NCBI GenBank assembly: GCA_003445835.1
Contig: DMCI01000117.1
Span: 1-6,157, forward strand
DNA: 6,157 nucleotides
Direction: 5' to 3'
Origin: Clostridiales bacterium
Lineage (GTDB): Bacteria; Bacillota; Clostridia; Christensenellales; CAG-1252
This document shows, in pieces, positions 1-5,509 of the stretch. The translations under genes and the position numbers were made by a program. The notes under the pieces were generated by a model. That model was not told the DNA's origin, did not search any database, and worked only from the letters and a program-made list of their open reading frames with translations. Numbering within the stretch: position 1 is the first letter of the stretch; each line of letters begins with the position of its first letter.

Positions 1-679
1 CCGCGAGTTCCTTGACTTTTTGCCCAAGCGAAAGATCTTTGGGAGAAAGCAATTTTCCCGTTTTAAGAATGCGCCCGTTTTCATCTTTTGCCGTATAAGT
101 CAAACGGCAAGCTTGGTTGCACACGCCGCGATTGCCGCTCATACCGTACATCTTGCTTCCGAGCAAACATCCGCCGGAAAACGCAACGCAAACGGCGCCT
201 TGCGCAAATATCTCCACTTCTTCAACGTGCTTTTTGATCTCGGGGATATCGGAAAGAGGAGTTTCTCTTGAAAGGATAATCCTTTTGATTCGCAAGCCTT
301 TGAGAGCGACCGCGTCCAAAACGTTTTGCACGCCCGCTTGCGTGGAAAGATGTAACGGAACGTCCGAACACTCGGAAAGTGCTTTTACGAGCCCGAGGTC
401 CGATACGATCAAAGCGTCCGCGCCGGCGGCTACGGCTTGCCGCGCCAAATCAAGAACACGCGCAAATTCCTCTTCCTTCACCGCCGTATTTAAGGTGACG
501 TACACCTTTACGCCAAAAAGGTGAGCGTAACTCACCCATTCGGAAAGATTGTCCGTAGTAAAATCGGATGCTTTAATGCGCGCGTTGTGCTCGCCGAGCC
601 CCAAATAAACGGCGTTTGCGCCCCCTTTGACAGCCGCTTTGAGGGCAAGTATGCTTCCGGCGGGCGCAAGAATTTCCAT
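1..679 (-). CDS. U32-family protein (peptidase U32 / RlhA-TrhP-like), C-terminus cut by window edge
   Basis: I translated 226 residues from the minus strand; the frame is open to base 1, so the C-terminal part is missing. The N-terminus MEILAPAGSILALKAAVKGG, the strand GVKVYVTLNT (56-65), the segment GADALIVSDLGLV (86-98), the STQ motif (112-114) and the cysteine block CVAFSGGCLL (164-173) with SGNRGVCNQACR (181-192) are the U32 signature. Cysteines 164, 171, 187 and 191 are visible; related proteins use cysteines in this region to bind an iron-sulfur cluster. Studied members include RlhA (23S rRNA cytidine hydroxylation), TrhP/YegQ (tRNA wobble uridine hydroxylation), UbiU/UbiV and the PrtC collagenase, so a peptidase role should not be assumed. 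The ATG follows the pheT stop by one base and has only a weak purine stretch upstream, which suggests translational coupling to pheT. Family assignment is firm; the substrate is unknown. The residue before GAVC is Gln160, where the family usually has His. Confidence 0.93.
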   Translation of the reverse strand, partial: MEILAPAGSILALKAAVKGGANAVYLGLGEHNARIKASDFTTDNLSEWVSYAHLFGVKVYVTLNTAVKEEEFARVLDLARQAVAAGADALIVSDLGLVKALSECSDVPLHLSTQAGVQNVLDAVALKGLRIKRIILSRETPLSDIPEIKKHVEEVEIFAQGAVCVAFSGGCLLGSKMYGMSGNRGVCNQACRLTYTAKDENGRILKTGKLLSPKDLSLGQKVKELA

Positions 680-680
680 T

Positions 681-3080
681 TTAATCTCTGAGTTTAGCCC
701 CGAAAGACTCCGCCATAGCGGTCAAAACGGCGTCTACCGCTTGATTGACTTCCTCACCGTCCAACGTACCGTCATCCTTGCGGAAAAGAAGGTTGAACGC
801 GATGGATTTCTTACCGGGAAGCACGCCGACGCCGGTATAAACGTCAAAGACGGAAGCTTGGCGGAGGTATTTGCCGCCGACCTTCTCGATGGTTTTCAGC
901 ATTTCGCCTGCATAGACGTCCTTGTCCACCACAAACGCAAGGTCACGCTGAATGGAAGGGAACTTGCTGACCGGAACGAAGGGCAAGAAATCCGAAGTGT
1001 TTTCGATAAAGACATCAAGGTCGATCTCGGCGATGTACAACGCGGGATCGAACTTTCTGGTTTTGGTCACGGCGGGATGCAGTTGCCCTAAGTACCCTGC
1101 AGCCTTGCCGTTGATCTTAACGAAAGCCTGTCTGTACGGATGGAGGAAAGGCTCGTTTGACGGAACGAAATCCATCGTGACATTGAAACGATCCGATAGC
1201 GCTTCGACGATGCTCTTTAAGGAATAGAAATCTTCCTTTTCACCGTAAACGCCTATCACCAAAGTTTCCTTTTCGATCGCCGTATCGGTCATCGGCAGGG
1301 ATTTGGGGAAATACGTCTTACCGATCTCATAGAAGGACGCTTCCTTCACCCCGCGGGAGAAGTTTGACGCGCAGATCGAGAACATACTCGGCGCAAGGGT
1401 CGTCCTCATCACGGAGACGTCCTCGCTGAGCGGATTTAAGATCTTGATGACGTTTGCGCGCGGATCGTCTTGCGCAAGAGAGAATTCCTCGATAAATTTG
1501 GGGGAAATAAAGGAATAAGAGAAGGTTTCGGACAAGCCGCCGAATCCGGATAAGAAGGCTTTGATCTTTTGGACGGCCTTGTCGTGCGGATTCCTTCCGC
1601 CCTGCGTGAGCTTTTTACCGTCCAACGGCTTGGAAACGATGTTGTCGTATCCGTAAAGACGGATGACTTCCTCCGCGATGTCGTTCGCACCAACGATATC
1701 CTCGCGGTATGCGGGTACGGTGATCGTCAAATCCCCGCCGTTTGCTTTTACTTCAAACTGCAAGGACTTCAAAATGCGACAGATCTCCGCTACCGAAATA
1801 TCGATGCCGAGGATCTCGTCGATCTTTTCCTTTTTGACCTCAAGGACGGAAGGCGCGACTTGCTTTTTCAAAGAATCGATGCGTCCGCCGACAAACTTGC
1901 CCGCACCGAGACGCGCAACGAGTTGCATCGTGCGGATCAAAGCAAGATCCTGACTGACGTAATCGATGCCCTTTTCAAAACGAGCGGAGGAATCGGAGTG
2001 AAGTCCGAGCGTCCTTGCCGTTTTGCGAATGTTGTCGCGCTTGAAGCGCGCAAATTCAAATACGACCGTTTGCGTGTCGTCCGAAATACCGCTGTTTGCG
2101 CCGCCCATCACGCCCGCGACCGCCATCGGGATCTCCGCGTTTGCGATCACGAGGTTTTGCTCGGAAAGTTTGTTTTCCGTGCCGTCCAAAGTGAGAATGG
2201 TCTCCCCATTTGCCGCCCTTCTGACGACGATCTTGCCGCCTGCGATGTCTTTGTAATCAAATGCGTGCATCGGTTGACCGATATCGAACAAAACGTAATT
2301 GGTGATATCAACGATGTTGTTGATCGGGCGAAGCCCCATCAGACGCAAACGTCTTTTGATGATCTCATCCGACGGACCGATCTTGACGTTTGACAGCATT
2401 TTTGCAAGATAACGGGGGCAAAGCTCCTCGTCTTTGACCTCAACGGACAACGAGGAGGTGATATCTCCTTCTTCCTTGATCGCAGGCAAAGCAAAGGTAT
2501 CCTTCATCGGGACGTTCAAAACCGCCGCGATCTCACGCGCCAAACCGATGATGCTGTTGCAATCGGGACGGTTTGCCGTCACGGATACGTCGAAAACGAC
2601 GTCGTTGGTGCCGATAAAATCGTTTACGTCGGTGCCGGGAACGGTATCTTCGGGGAAAATGAACACGCCGTCGATACCCGCTTGCGGGTAATCCGCGCCG
2701 GTGAGCTTGAGTTCACTGCCACCGCAGAACATACCTTCGCTGAGTACGCCGCGAAGTTCGCCCTTTTTGATCTCGGTACCGTCGGGAAGACGGGAGCCGT
2801 CCAAAGCGAGGGCAACGACATCGCCTACCGCAACGTTGGTCGCCGCGGTGACAATCTGCAACTTTTTATCCCCTGCGTCGACTTGGCAAATGCGAAGTTT
2901 ATCCGCGTTGGGGTGCTTTTCCATCGAAAGAATCTTGACTGCCTTGATGTTGACGTATTGATCGGAAGGATAGATAACTTCTTCGATCTCAAACCCTGCC
3001 CCAACCAGTTTTGCCGCCAACTCGTCGACGGAAACGTTTATATCCACGTAGTCTTTTAACCAACTCAAAGGTGCTTTCAT
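681..3080 (-). CDS. pheT: Phenylalanyl-tRNA synthetase beta subunit
   Basis: This is the large subunit of the cytoplasmic (alpha-beta)2 enzyme that charges tRNA-Phe; the beta subunit handles tRNA binding and editing of mischarged Tyr. Its 799 residues match the usual bacterial length of about 800. Domains in order: N-terminal MKAPLSWLKDYVD; an EMAP-II-like OB fold at about 40-155 with HPNADKLRICQVD (56-68); SVTANRPDCNSIIGLAREIA (166-185); the B3/B4 editing domain at about 210-400 with PINNIVDITNYVLFD (252-266), GQPMHAFDY (268-276) and GVMGG (323-327); RFEKGID (367-373); the B5 domain at about 405-480 with PAYREDI (456-462) and EEVIRLYGYDNI (470-481); the catalytic-like core with LNPLSEDVSVMRTTLAPSM (548-566); and a C-terminal FDX-ACB anticodon-binding domain from about 703 starting KFPSIQRDLAFVVDKDV. 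The start is supported by AGGAG five bases upstream. It sits 8 bases after pheS and 1 base before the U32 gene, so the three are very likely cotranscribed. No disruption is seen. Confidence 0.99.
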   Translation of the reverse strand: MKAPLSWLKDYVDINVSVDELAAKLVGAGFEIEEVIYPSDQYVNIKAVKILSMEKHPNADKLRICQVDAGDKKLQIVTAATNVAVGDVVALALDGSRLPDGTEIKKGELRGVLSEGMFCGGSELKLTGADYPQAGIDGVFIFPEDTVPGTDVNDFIGTNDVVFDVSVTANRPDCNSIIGLAREIAAVLNVPMKDTFALPAIKEEGDITSSLSVEVKDEELCPRYLAKMLSNVKIGPSDEIIKRRLRLMGLRPINNIVDITNYVLFDIGQPMHAFDYKDIAGGKIVVRRAANGETILTLDGTENKLSEQNLVIANAEIPMAVAGVMGGANSGISDDTQTVVFEFARFKRDNIRKTARTLGLHSDSSARFEKGIDYVSQDLALIRTMQLVARLGAGKFVGGRIDSLKKQVAPSVLEVKKEKIDEILGIDISVAEICRILKSLQFEVKANGGDLTITVPAYREDIVGANDIAEEVIRLYGYDNIVSKPLDGKKLTQGGRNPHDKAVQKIKAFLSGFGGLSETFSYSFISPKFIEEFSLAQDDPRANVIKILNPLSEDVSVMRTTLAPSMFSICASNFSRGVKEASFYEIGKTYFPKSLPMTDTAIEKETLVIGVYGEKEDFYSLKSIVEALSDRFNVTMDFVPSNEPFLHPYRQAFVKINGKAAGYLGQLHPAVTKTRKFDPALYIAEIDLDVFIENTSDFLPFVPVSKFPSIQRDLAFVVDKDVYAGEMLKTIEKVGGKYLRQASVFDVYTGVGVLPGKKSIAFNLLFRKDDGTLDGEEVNQAVDAVLTAMAESFGAKLRD

Positions 3081-3085
3081 ATTTA

Positions 3086-3090
3086 CTCCT
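3086..3090 (-). promoter_or_regulatory. pheT ribosome binding site overlapping the pheS stop
   Basis: Read on the minus strand, the junction is TAGGAGTAAATATG. The AGGAG Shine-Dalgarno core lies five bases before the pheT ATG, and its first two bases are the last two of the pheS TAG stop codon. A ribosome ending PheS therefore stops on the site that loads PheT, which fits translational coupling and the 1:1 subunit ratio of the enzyme. Confidence 0.85.
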
Positions 3091-4105
3091 ATTTATACTG
3101 CTTTAAGAAATTCACGTCGTTTTCGTACATCAAGCGGATATCCGGAATGCCGTACTTGAGCATCGCGATCCTGTCGATACCGAAGCCGAAGGCAAAGCCG
3201 CTGTATTTCTTGGAATCGATGCCGCAGTTTTCCAAAACCACGGGGTTGACGATGCCGGCGCCGAGGATCTCGATCCAACCGGTTCCTTTGCAGAGGCGGC
3301 AACCCTTTCCGCCGCACATGCTACAACTGATATCCACTTCCACGCTGGGTTCGGTAAAGGGGAAATACGAAGGTCTGAAACGCACTTTCGTATCTTGATT
3401 GAAGGTGGATTTGGCAAAGATCTCAAGCATATTTTTGAGATGCGCCAAAGAAATGCCCTCTTCTACGCAAAGACCTTCGATCTGATTAAAAATCGGGCTG
3501 TGCGTGGCATCGTCGTCGGCACGGTAAACCTTTCCCGGCACAACGATGCGAATGGGCGGCTTTTGCGAAAGCATCGTCCTCGACTGCATCGGAGAAGTGT
3601 GCGTCCTCAAAAGGATGTTTTCACTGATATAGAAGGTATCCTGCATATCCCTCGCCGGGTGATCCGCCGGGATGCCGAGGGTTTGGAAGTTGTAGTAATC
3701 CGTTTCGATCTCCGGACCCTCCTTGACCGCAAAGCCAAGACCGATGAAGGTGTCCAAGATCTCGTTCTTTACCTTGGTGATGGGATGCATGGAACCGATC
3801 TTGTACCCCTTTGACAAGGTCACGTCGATCTTTTCCGCCTTAAGCTTGCGCTCTTCTTCCTTGGCGCGGAATGCTGCTTCCTTTTCGGCAAGCATACTTT
3901 CCAAACGGATCTTACCGTCGTTGATCATCTTGCCGATCGTGCCTCTTTCTGCGGGCGGGACGTCCTTCAGACCTCGAAGAAGTCCGGTGTATTCGCCGCT
4001 CTTACCGAGGAAGCGAACGCGCAGATCGCCGATGTCGGCGCTGGAAGAAGCTTTGTCTATGCATTCTTTTACTTTGTCCAACAGTTCTTTGATTTTGTTA
4101 AGCAT
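3089..4105 (-). CDS. pheS: Phenylalanyl-tRNA synthetase alpha subunit
   Basis: This is the catalytic subunit of the class II synthetase; it activates Phe with ATP and transfers it to tRNA-Phe. Its 338 residues are close to the usual 340 or so. Visible parts: an N-terminal coiled-coil tRNA arm (about 1-95, rich in K/E, with VRFLGKSGEYT at 30-40); motif 1 region HPITKVKNEI (107-116) with GLGFAVKEGPEIETDYYNF (122-140); LRTHTSPMQSR (166-176); motif 2 YRADDDATHSPIFNQIEG (194-211) with Arg195; FRPSYFPFTEPSVEVD (243-258); GAGIVNP (282-288); and motif 3 GFAFGFGIDRIAMLKYG (303-319). Ala305 in GFAFG is the usual small residue of the Phe pocket. Cysteines 261, 264, 269 and 272 form a CxxC-x4-CxxC knuckle, which I recall from many Gram-positive PheS proteins and which may bind a metal. 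The start is set by GGAG five bases upstream of the ATG. It is first in the pheS-pheT-U32 operon, with its own promoter in the preceding gap. Confidence 0.99.
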   Translation of the reverse strand: MLNKIKELLDKVKECIDKASSSADIGDLRVRFLGKSGEYTGLLRGLKDVPPAERGTIGKMINDGKIRLESMLAEKEAAFRAKEEERKLKAEKIDVTLSKGYKIGSMHPITKVKNEILDTFIGLGFAVKEGPEIETDYYNFQTLGIPADHPARDMQDTFYISENILLRTHTSPMQSRTMLSQKPPIRIVVPGKVYRADDDATHSPIFNQIEGLCVEEGISLAHLKNMLEIFAKSTFNQDTKVRFRPSYFPFTEPSVEVDISCSMCGGKGCRLCKGTGWIEILGAGIVNPVVLENCGIDSKKYSGFAFGFGIDRIAMLKYGIPDIRLMYENDVNFLKQYK

Positions 4106-4110
4106 AATGA

Positions 4111-4114
4111 CTCC
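4111..4114 (-). promoter_or_regulatory. pheS ribosome binding site
   Basis: On the minus strand, GGAG lies five bases before the pheS ATG (GGAGTCATTATG). It is a good Shine-Dalgarno core and fixes the start. The two genes upstream of pheS have no such sequence, so pheS and pheT stand out as the well-equipped starts in this window. Confidence 0.8.
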
Positions 4115-4124
4115 ATTTAAAAGA

Positions 4125-4130
4125 ATTATA
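4125..4130 (-). promoter_or_regulatory. Second -10 box upstream of pheS (TATAAT)
   Basis: A perfect TATAAT lies on the minus strand, 19 bases before the pheS ATG and 10 bases before its Shine-Dalgarno core. No good -35 is found at 16-18 bases; the sequence there is AT-rich (TTATTT region). Transcription from it would begin almost at the ribosome binding site, giving a very short leader. It may be a weak second start point or a chance AT-rich match. Confidence 0.35.
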
Positions 4131-4135
4131 GTAAA

Positions 4136-4164
4136 AGATTAACACTTAAATAAATAGGTGTCAA
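4136..4164 (-). promoter_or_regulatory. Housekeeping sigma-A-type promoter of the pheS-pheT-U32 operon
   Basis: On the minus strand, a perfect -35 TTGACA (4164-4159) is followed by a 17-base spacer and the -10 TAATCT (4141-4136), preceded by TG one base upstream (4144-4143), an extended -10. The -10 keeps the three most conserved bases (first T, A, last T). The predicted start is near 4129, giving a leader of about 25 bases that still contains the pheS ribosome binding site. The promoter lies in the only sizeable gap before pheS, just after the end of the yunB-like gene. Confidence 0.7.
4139..4164 (-). repeat. Imperfect inverted repeat over the pheS promoter
   Basis: On the minus strand, TTGACAC (4164-4158) and GTGTTAA (4145-4139) are inverted copies matching at 6 of 7 positions and separated by 12 bases. 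The left arm covers the -35 and the right arm covers the extended -10, so a dimeric regulator bound here would block the promoter. I do not recognise it as the site of a named regulator. Because the -35 itself forms one arm, chance is a real possibility. Confidence 0.3.
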
Positions 4165-4165
4165 G

Positions 4166-4180
4166 AAATGAAACTCATTT
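4166..4180 (-). repeat. Short AT-rich hairpin after the yunB-like gene
   Basis: AAATGA-GTT-TCATTT forms a perfect 6-bp stem with a 3-base loop, beginning 13 bases after the yunB-like stop codon. It lies where a terminator would be expected, but the stem has only one G-C pair and is followed by CTTGACA rather than a run of T. At best it is a weak terminator. Confidence 0.25.
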
Positions 4181-4193
4181 TATCCGACAATTC

Positions 4194-4841
4194 TTACGGG
4201 ATCAAATCAAGGTATTCCGTGGCGTTTTCGTGAGCGATAAAAACCTCGGGGATCTCGCCGACGATGACGTTTTCGGCGACCAAAACGTTGTTGGTCAAAA
4301 ATATCTCATGCTCAGCGATAGGCAAAACAGTGTTGAACAGTACGTCGATCTTGGCGTAAATGCTGTGGCGCGTTTGATTTATGCCGACGTTTTCGAAACT
4401 TGTTACGAAATCGCACCGCACGGTGGAGAAAAAAGTGATATCGACGTTGATCTTCGGTCCGGAATTGGACATCAGCGCCGAGCCGGTAAAAGCGCCCACG
4501 GGGATTACCGCCGTTTGCCTGCCGATGGCATTCAACGCGCTTTCACAGCGCAATGCCAAGCTTCTTACGAAACCGTTTATCATCGGCGTGTTCGTGCCGA
4601 GGTAAAGGATCTTTCCGTTTTGGTCCTTCCCTATTTCCACAAAATCCGAATACTCGTACAAAGCGACGACGTCGGCGCTGCTTTTGTTGATGGAATCCAT
4701 CCCGAGGGAAGAGATCAAAGCGTCGCAATAGGTAAAAACGACGGGTTTGACGTTTCTTTGAAAAGTAAAAAATACGACGCCGACGGCGACGCAAAGAACG
4801 ATAAGAAAAACCGCGATCTTTCTCGATCTTTTTTTCTTCAT
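4194..4841 (-). CDS. yunB: YunB-like sporulation protein
   Basis: The 215 residues start with a basic tail (MKKKRSRK) and one hydrophobic segment at about 9-27, so the protein is probably a single-pass membrane protein with the rest outside the cytoplasm of the compartment that makes it. The body matches my memory of the Bacillus YunB family: IPVGAFTGSALMSNSGPKI (113-131), VDITFFSTVRCDF (133-145), FENVGINQTRHSIY (149-162) and VGEIPEVF (194-201). It is about 40 residues shorter than B. subtilis YunB, mainly at the N-terminus. In B. subtilis the gene belongs to the mother-cell sigma-E regulon and is needed for normal sporulation; its biochemical role is not known. The ATG is the first possible start after an in-frame stop, and no Shine-Dalgarno sequence precedes it. 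It follows the hydrolase gene by 21 bases in the same frame, so it is probably cotranscribed with it. The assignment rests on motif recall, not an alignment. Confidence 0.87.
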   Translation of the reverse strand: MKKKRSRKIAVFLIVLCVAVGVVFFTFQRNVKPVVFTYCDALISSLGMDSINKSSADVVALYEYSDFVEIGKDQNGKILYLGTNTPMINGFVRSLALRCESALNAIGRQTAVIPVGAFTGSALMSNSGPKINVDITFFSTVRCDFVTSFENVGINQTRHSIYAKIDVLFNTVLPIAEHEIFLTNNVLVAENVIVGEIPEVFIAHENATEYLDLIP

Positions 4842-4862
4842 ATCATTATATATGACGGATTT

Positions 4863-5435
4863 TTAAAAATGATCTTCGCTCAAAAGGTCCAAAGAGTGAA
4901 AAATAGCGGAATTGTACTCGCGGAGAAGTCCTTCGTACAATACTTTTGCATTTTCAAGCGAGCAAAAGTCCTCCGGCTTGACGATAGCGCCGAAGTTGTG
5001 TTCGGGGATAACGTGCGCGCAGACCAAAAGATAATCGACGAATTGACTGCAATAAAACCTGCGATAGGTTTTTTGGTAATTTACGTTGTTACGGGCTTTC
5101 AAAATACCGCGAAAGTTGTAGCCGAAGGTCTTTTTGTCGGCGATAAACTGATTGATATAATATTCGATGATGGAATACGCTTCGTCGCTGACTTGGACTT
5201 CCAGCACCTTGGCAATGGTCTTAAAAAAGCGCTTATAAGTGCCCTTTTTGGGGTTTTCGATCACAAACCCGCCCCAGAAAAAGATATACGGATTCAATCT
5301 GCCGAAAGAATACATCTCGGAAAGATCTTCTTTGAGCGAGATGGAAATGTGGTTGTACTTATGACCGGTATGCTTCCGAATCATTTCGGAAATCGTCGTA
5401 CCGGTATGTGTCAAAACCAGGTAAATCTTTTTCAT
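4863..5435 (-). CDS. Permuted papain-like NlpC/P60-type hydrolase (YiiX/YaeF-like)
   Basis: This 190-residue protein has the order of a permuted papain-like fold: the N-terminal strand KKIYLVLTHTGTTISEMIRK, then YNHISISL with candidate catalytic His29, the conserved MYSFGR (41-46), and near the C-terminal half RFYCSQFVDYLL with candidate nucleophile Cys129. In ordinary NlpC/P60 enzymes Cys comes before His; here the order is reversed, as in the YiiX/YaeF group (distant relatives of cell-wall hydrolases). Studied relatives cleave or transfer amide or ester bonds, and the substrate here is unknown. There is no signal peptide or membrane segment, so it should act in the cytoplasm unless exported another way. 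The ATG is the first start after an in-frame TGA and has no Shine-Dalgarno sequence; the leader is AT-rich. Its neighbour 21 bases downstream is yunB-like, which hints at a role in sporulation or the envelope (inference). Confidence 0.8.
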   Translation of the reverse strand: MKKIYLVLTHTGTTISEMIRKHTGHKYNHISISLKEDLSEMYSFGRLNPYIFFWGGFVIENPKKGTYKRFFKTIAKVLEVQVSDEAYSIIEYYINQFIADKKTFGYNFRGILKARNNVNYQKTYRRFYCSQFVDYLLVCAHVIPEHNFGAIVKPEDFCSLENAKVLYEGLLREYNSAIFHSLDLLSEDHF

Positions 5436-5444
5436 TTTAAATCA

Positions 5445-5472
5445 ATATTATCACAATTCCGCCGATATGCAA
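5445..5472 (-). promoter_or_regulatory. Possible promoter for the hydrolase/yunB-like pair
   Basis: On the minus strand, TTGCAT (5472-5467) is followed by 16 bases and TAATAT (5450-5445); an alternative reading is an extended -10, TGT-GATAAT (5455-5447). Either would start transcription within a few bases of the hydrolase ATG, giving a nearly leaderless message, which agrees with the missing Shine-Dalgarno sequence. I looked for sporulation sigma-E and sigma-G boxes here and found only partial matches (GCATATC for a sigma-E -35, without a good -10). The rest of this 74-base gap (5436-5509) holds no clear terminator. Confidence 0.3.
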
Positions 5473-5509
5473 AGAAAAATCACTCATTTTGCGCTTCAAA
5501 GTAGCAAAC

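Noticed and set aside
20..524. Overlapping plus-strand open frames near the left end
   Set aside because: They are antisense to the U32 gene, whose motifs continue without a break to the window edge on the minus strand.
1569..2393. A 274-codon plus-strand open frame inside pheT
   Set aside because: It is wholly antisense to conserved pheT domains, has no ribosome site or recognisable motifs, and several similar shadows occur across pheT and pheS.
4842..4860. Promoter-like CATATATAAT directly before the yunB-like ATG
   Set aside because: The TATAAT lies only three bases from the ATG, so a transcript from it would begin inside the gene. It also matches the sigma-E -10 consensus poorly.
4158..5504. 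A 448-codon open frame on the plus strand, antisense to the yunB-like and hydrolase genes
   Set aside because: Its protein resembles no family I know, while both minus-strand genes show clear family motifs. It spans two genes and their gap only because the codon use of the minus strand leaves few stops in that antisense frame.
5436..5509. Possible terminator between the HAD gene and the hydrolase gene
   Set aside because: Short matches such as TTTGC/GCAAA and AAAAT-GAGTG-ATTTT can be drawn, but the stems are weak, AT-rich and not followed by a clean T run.
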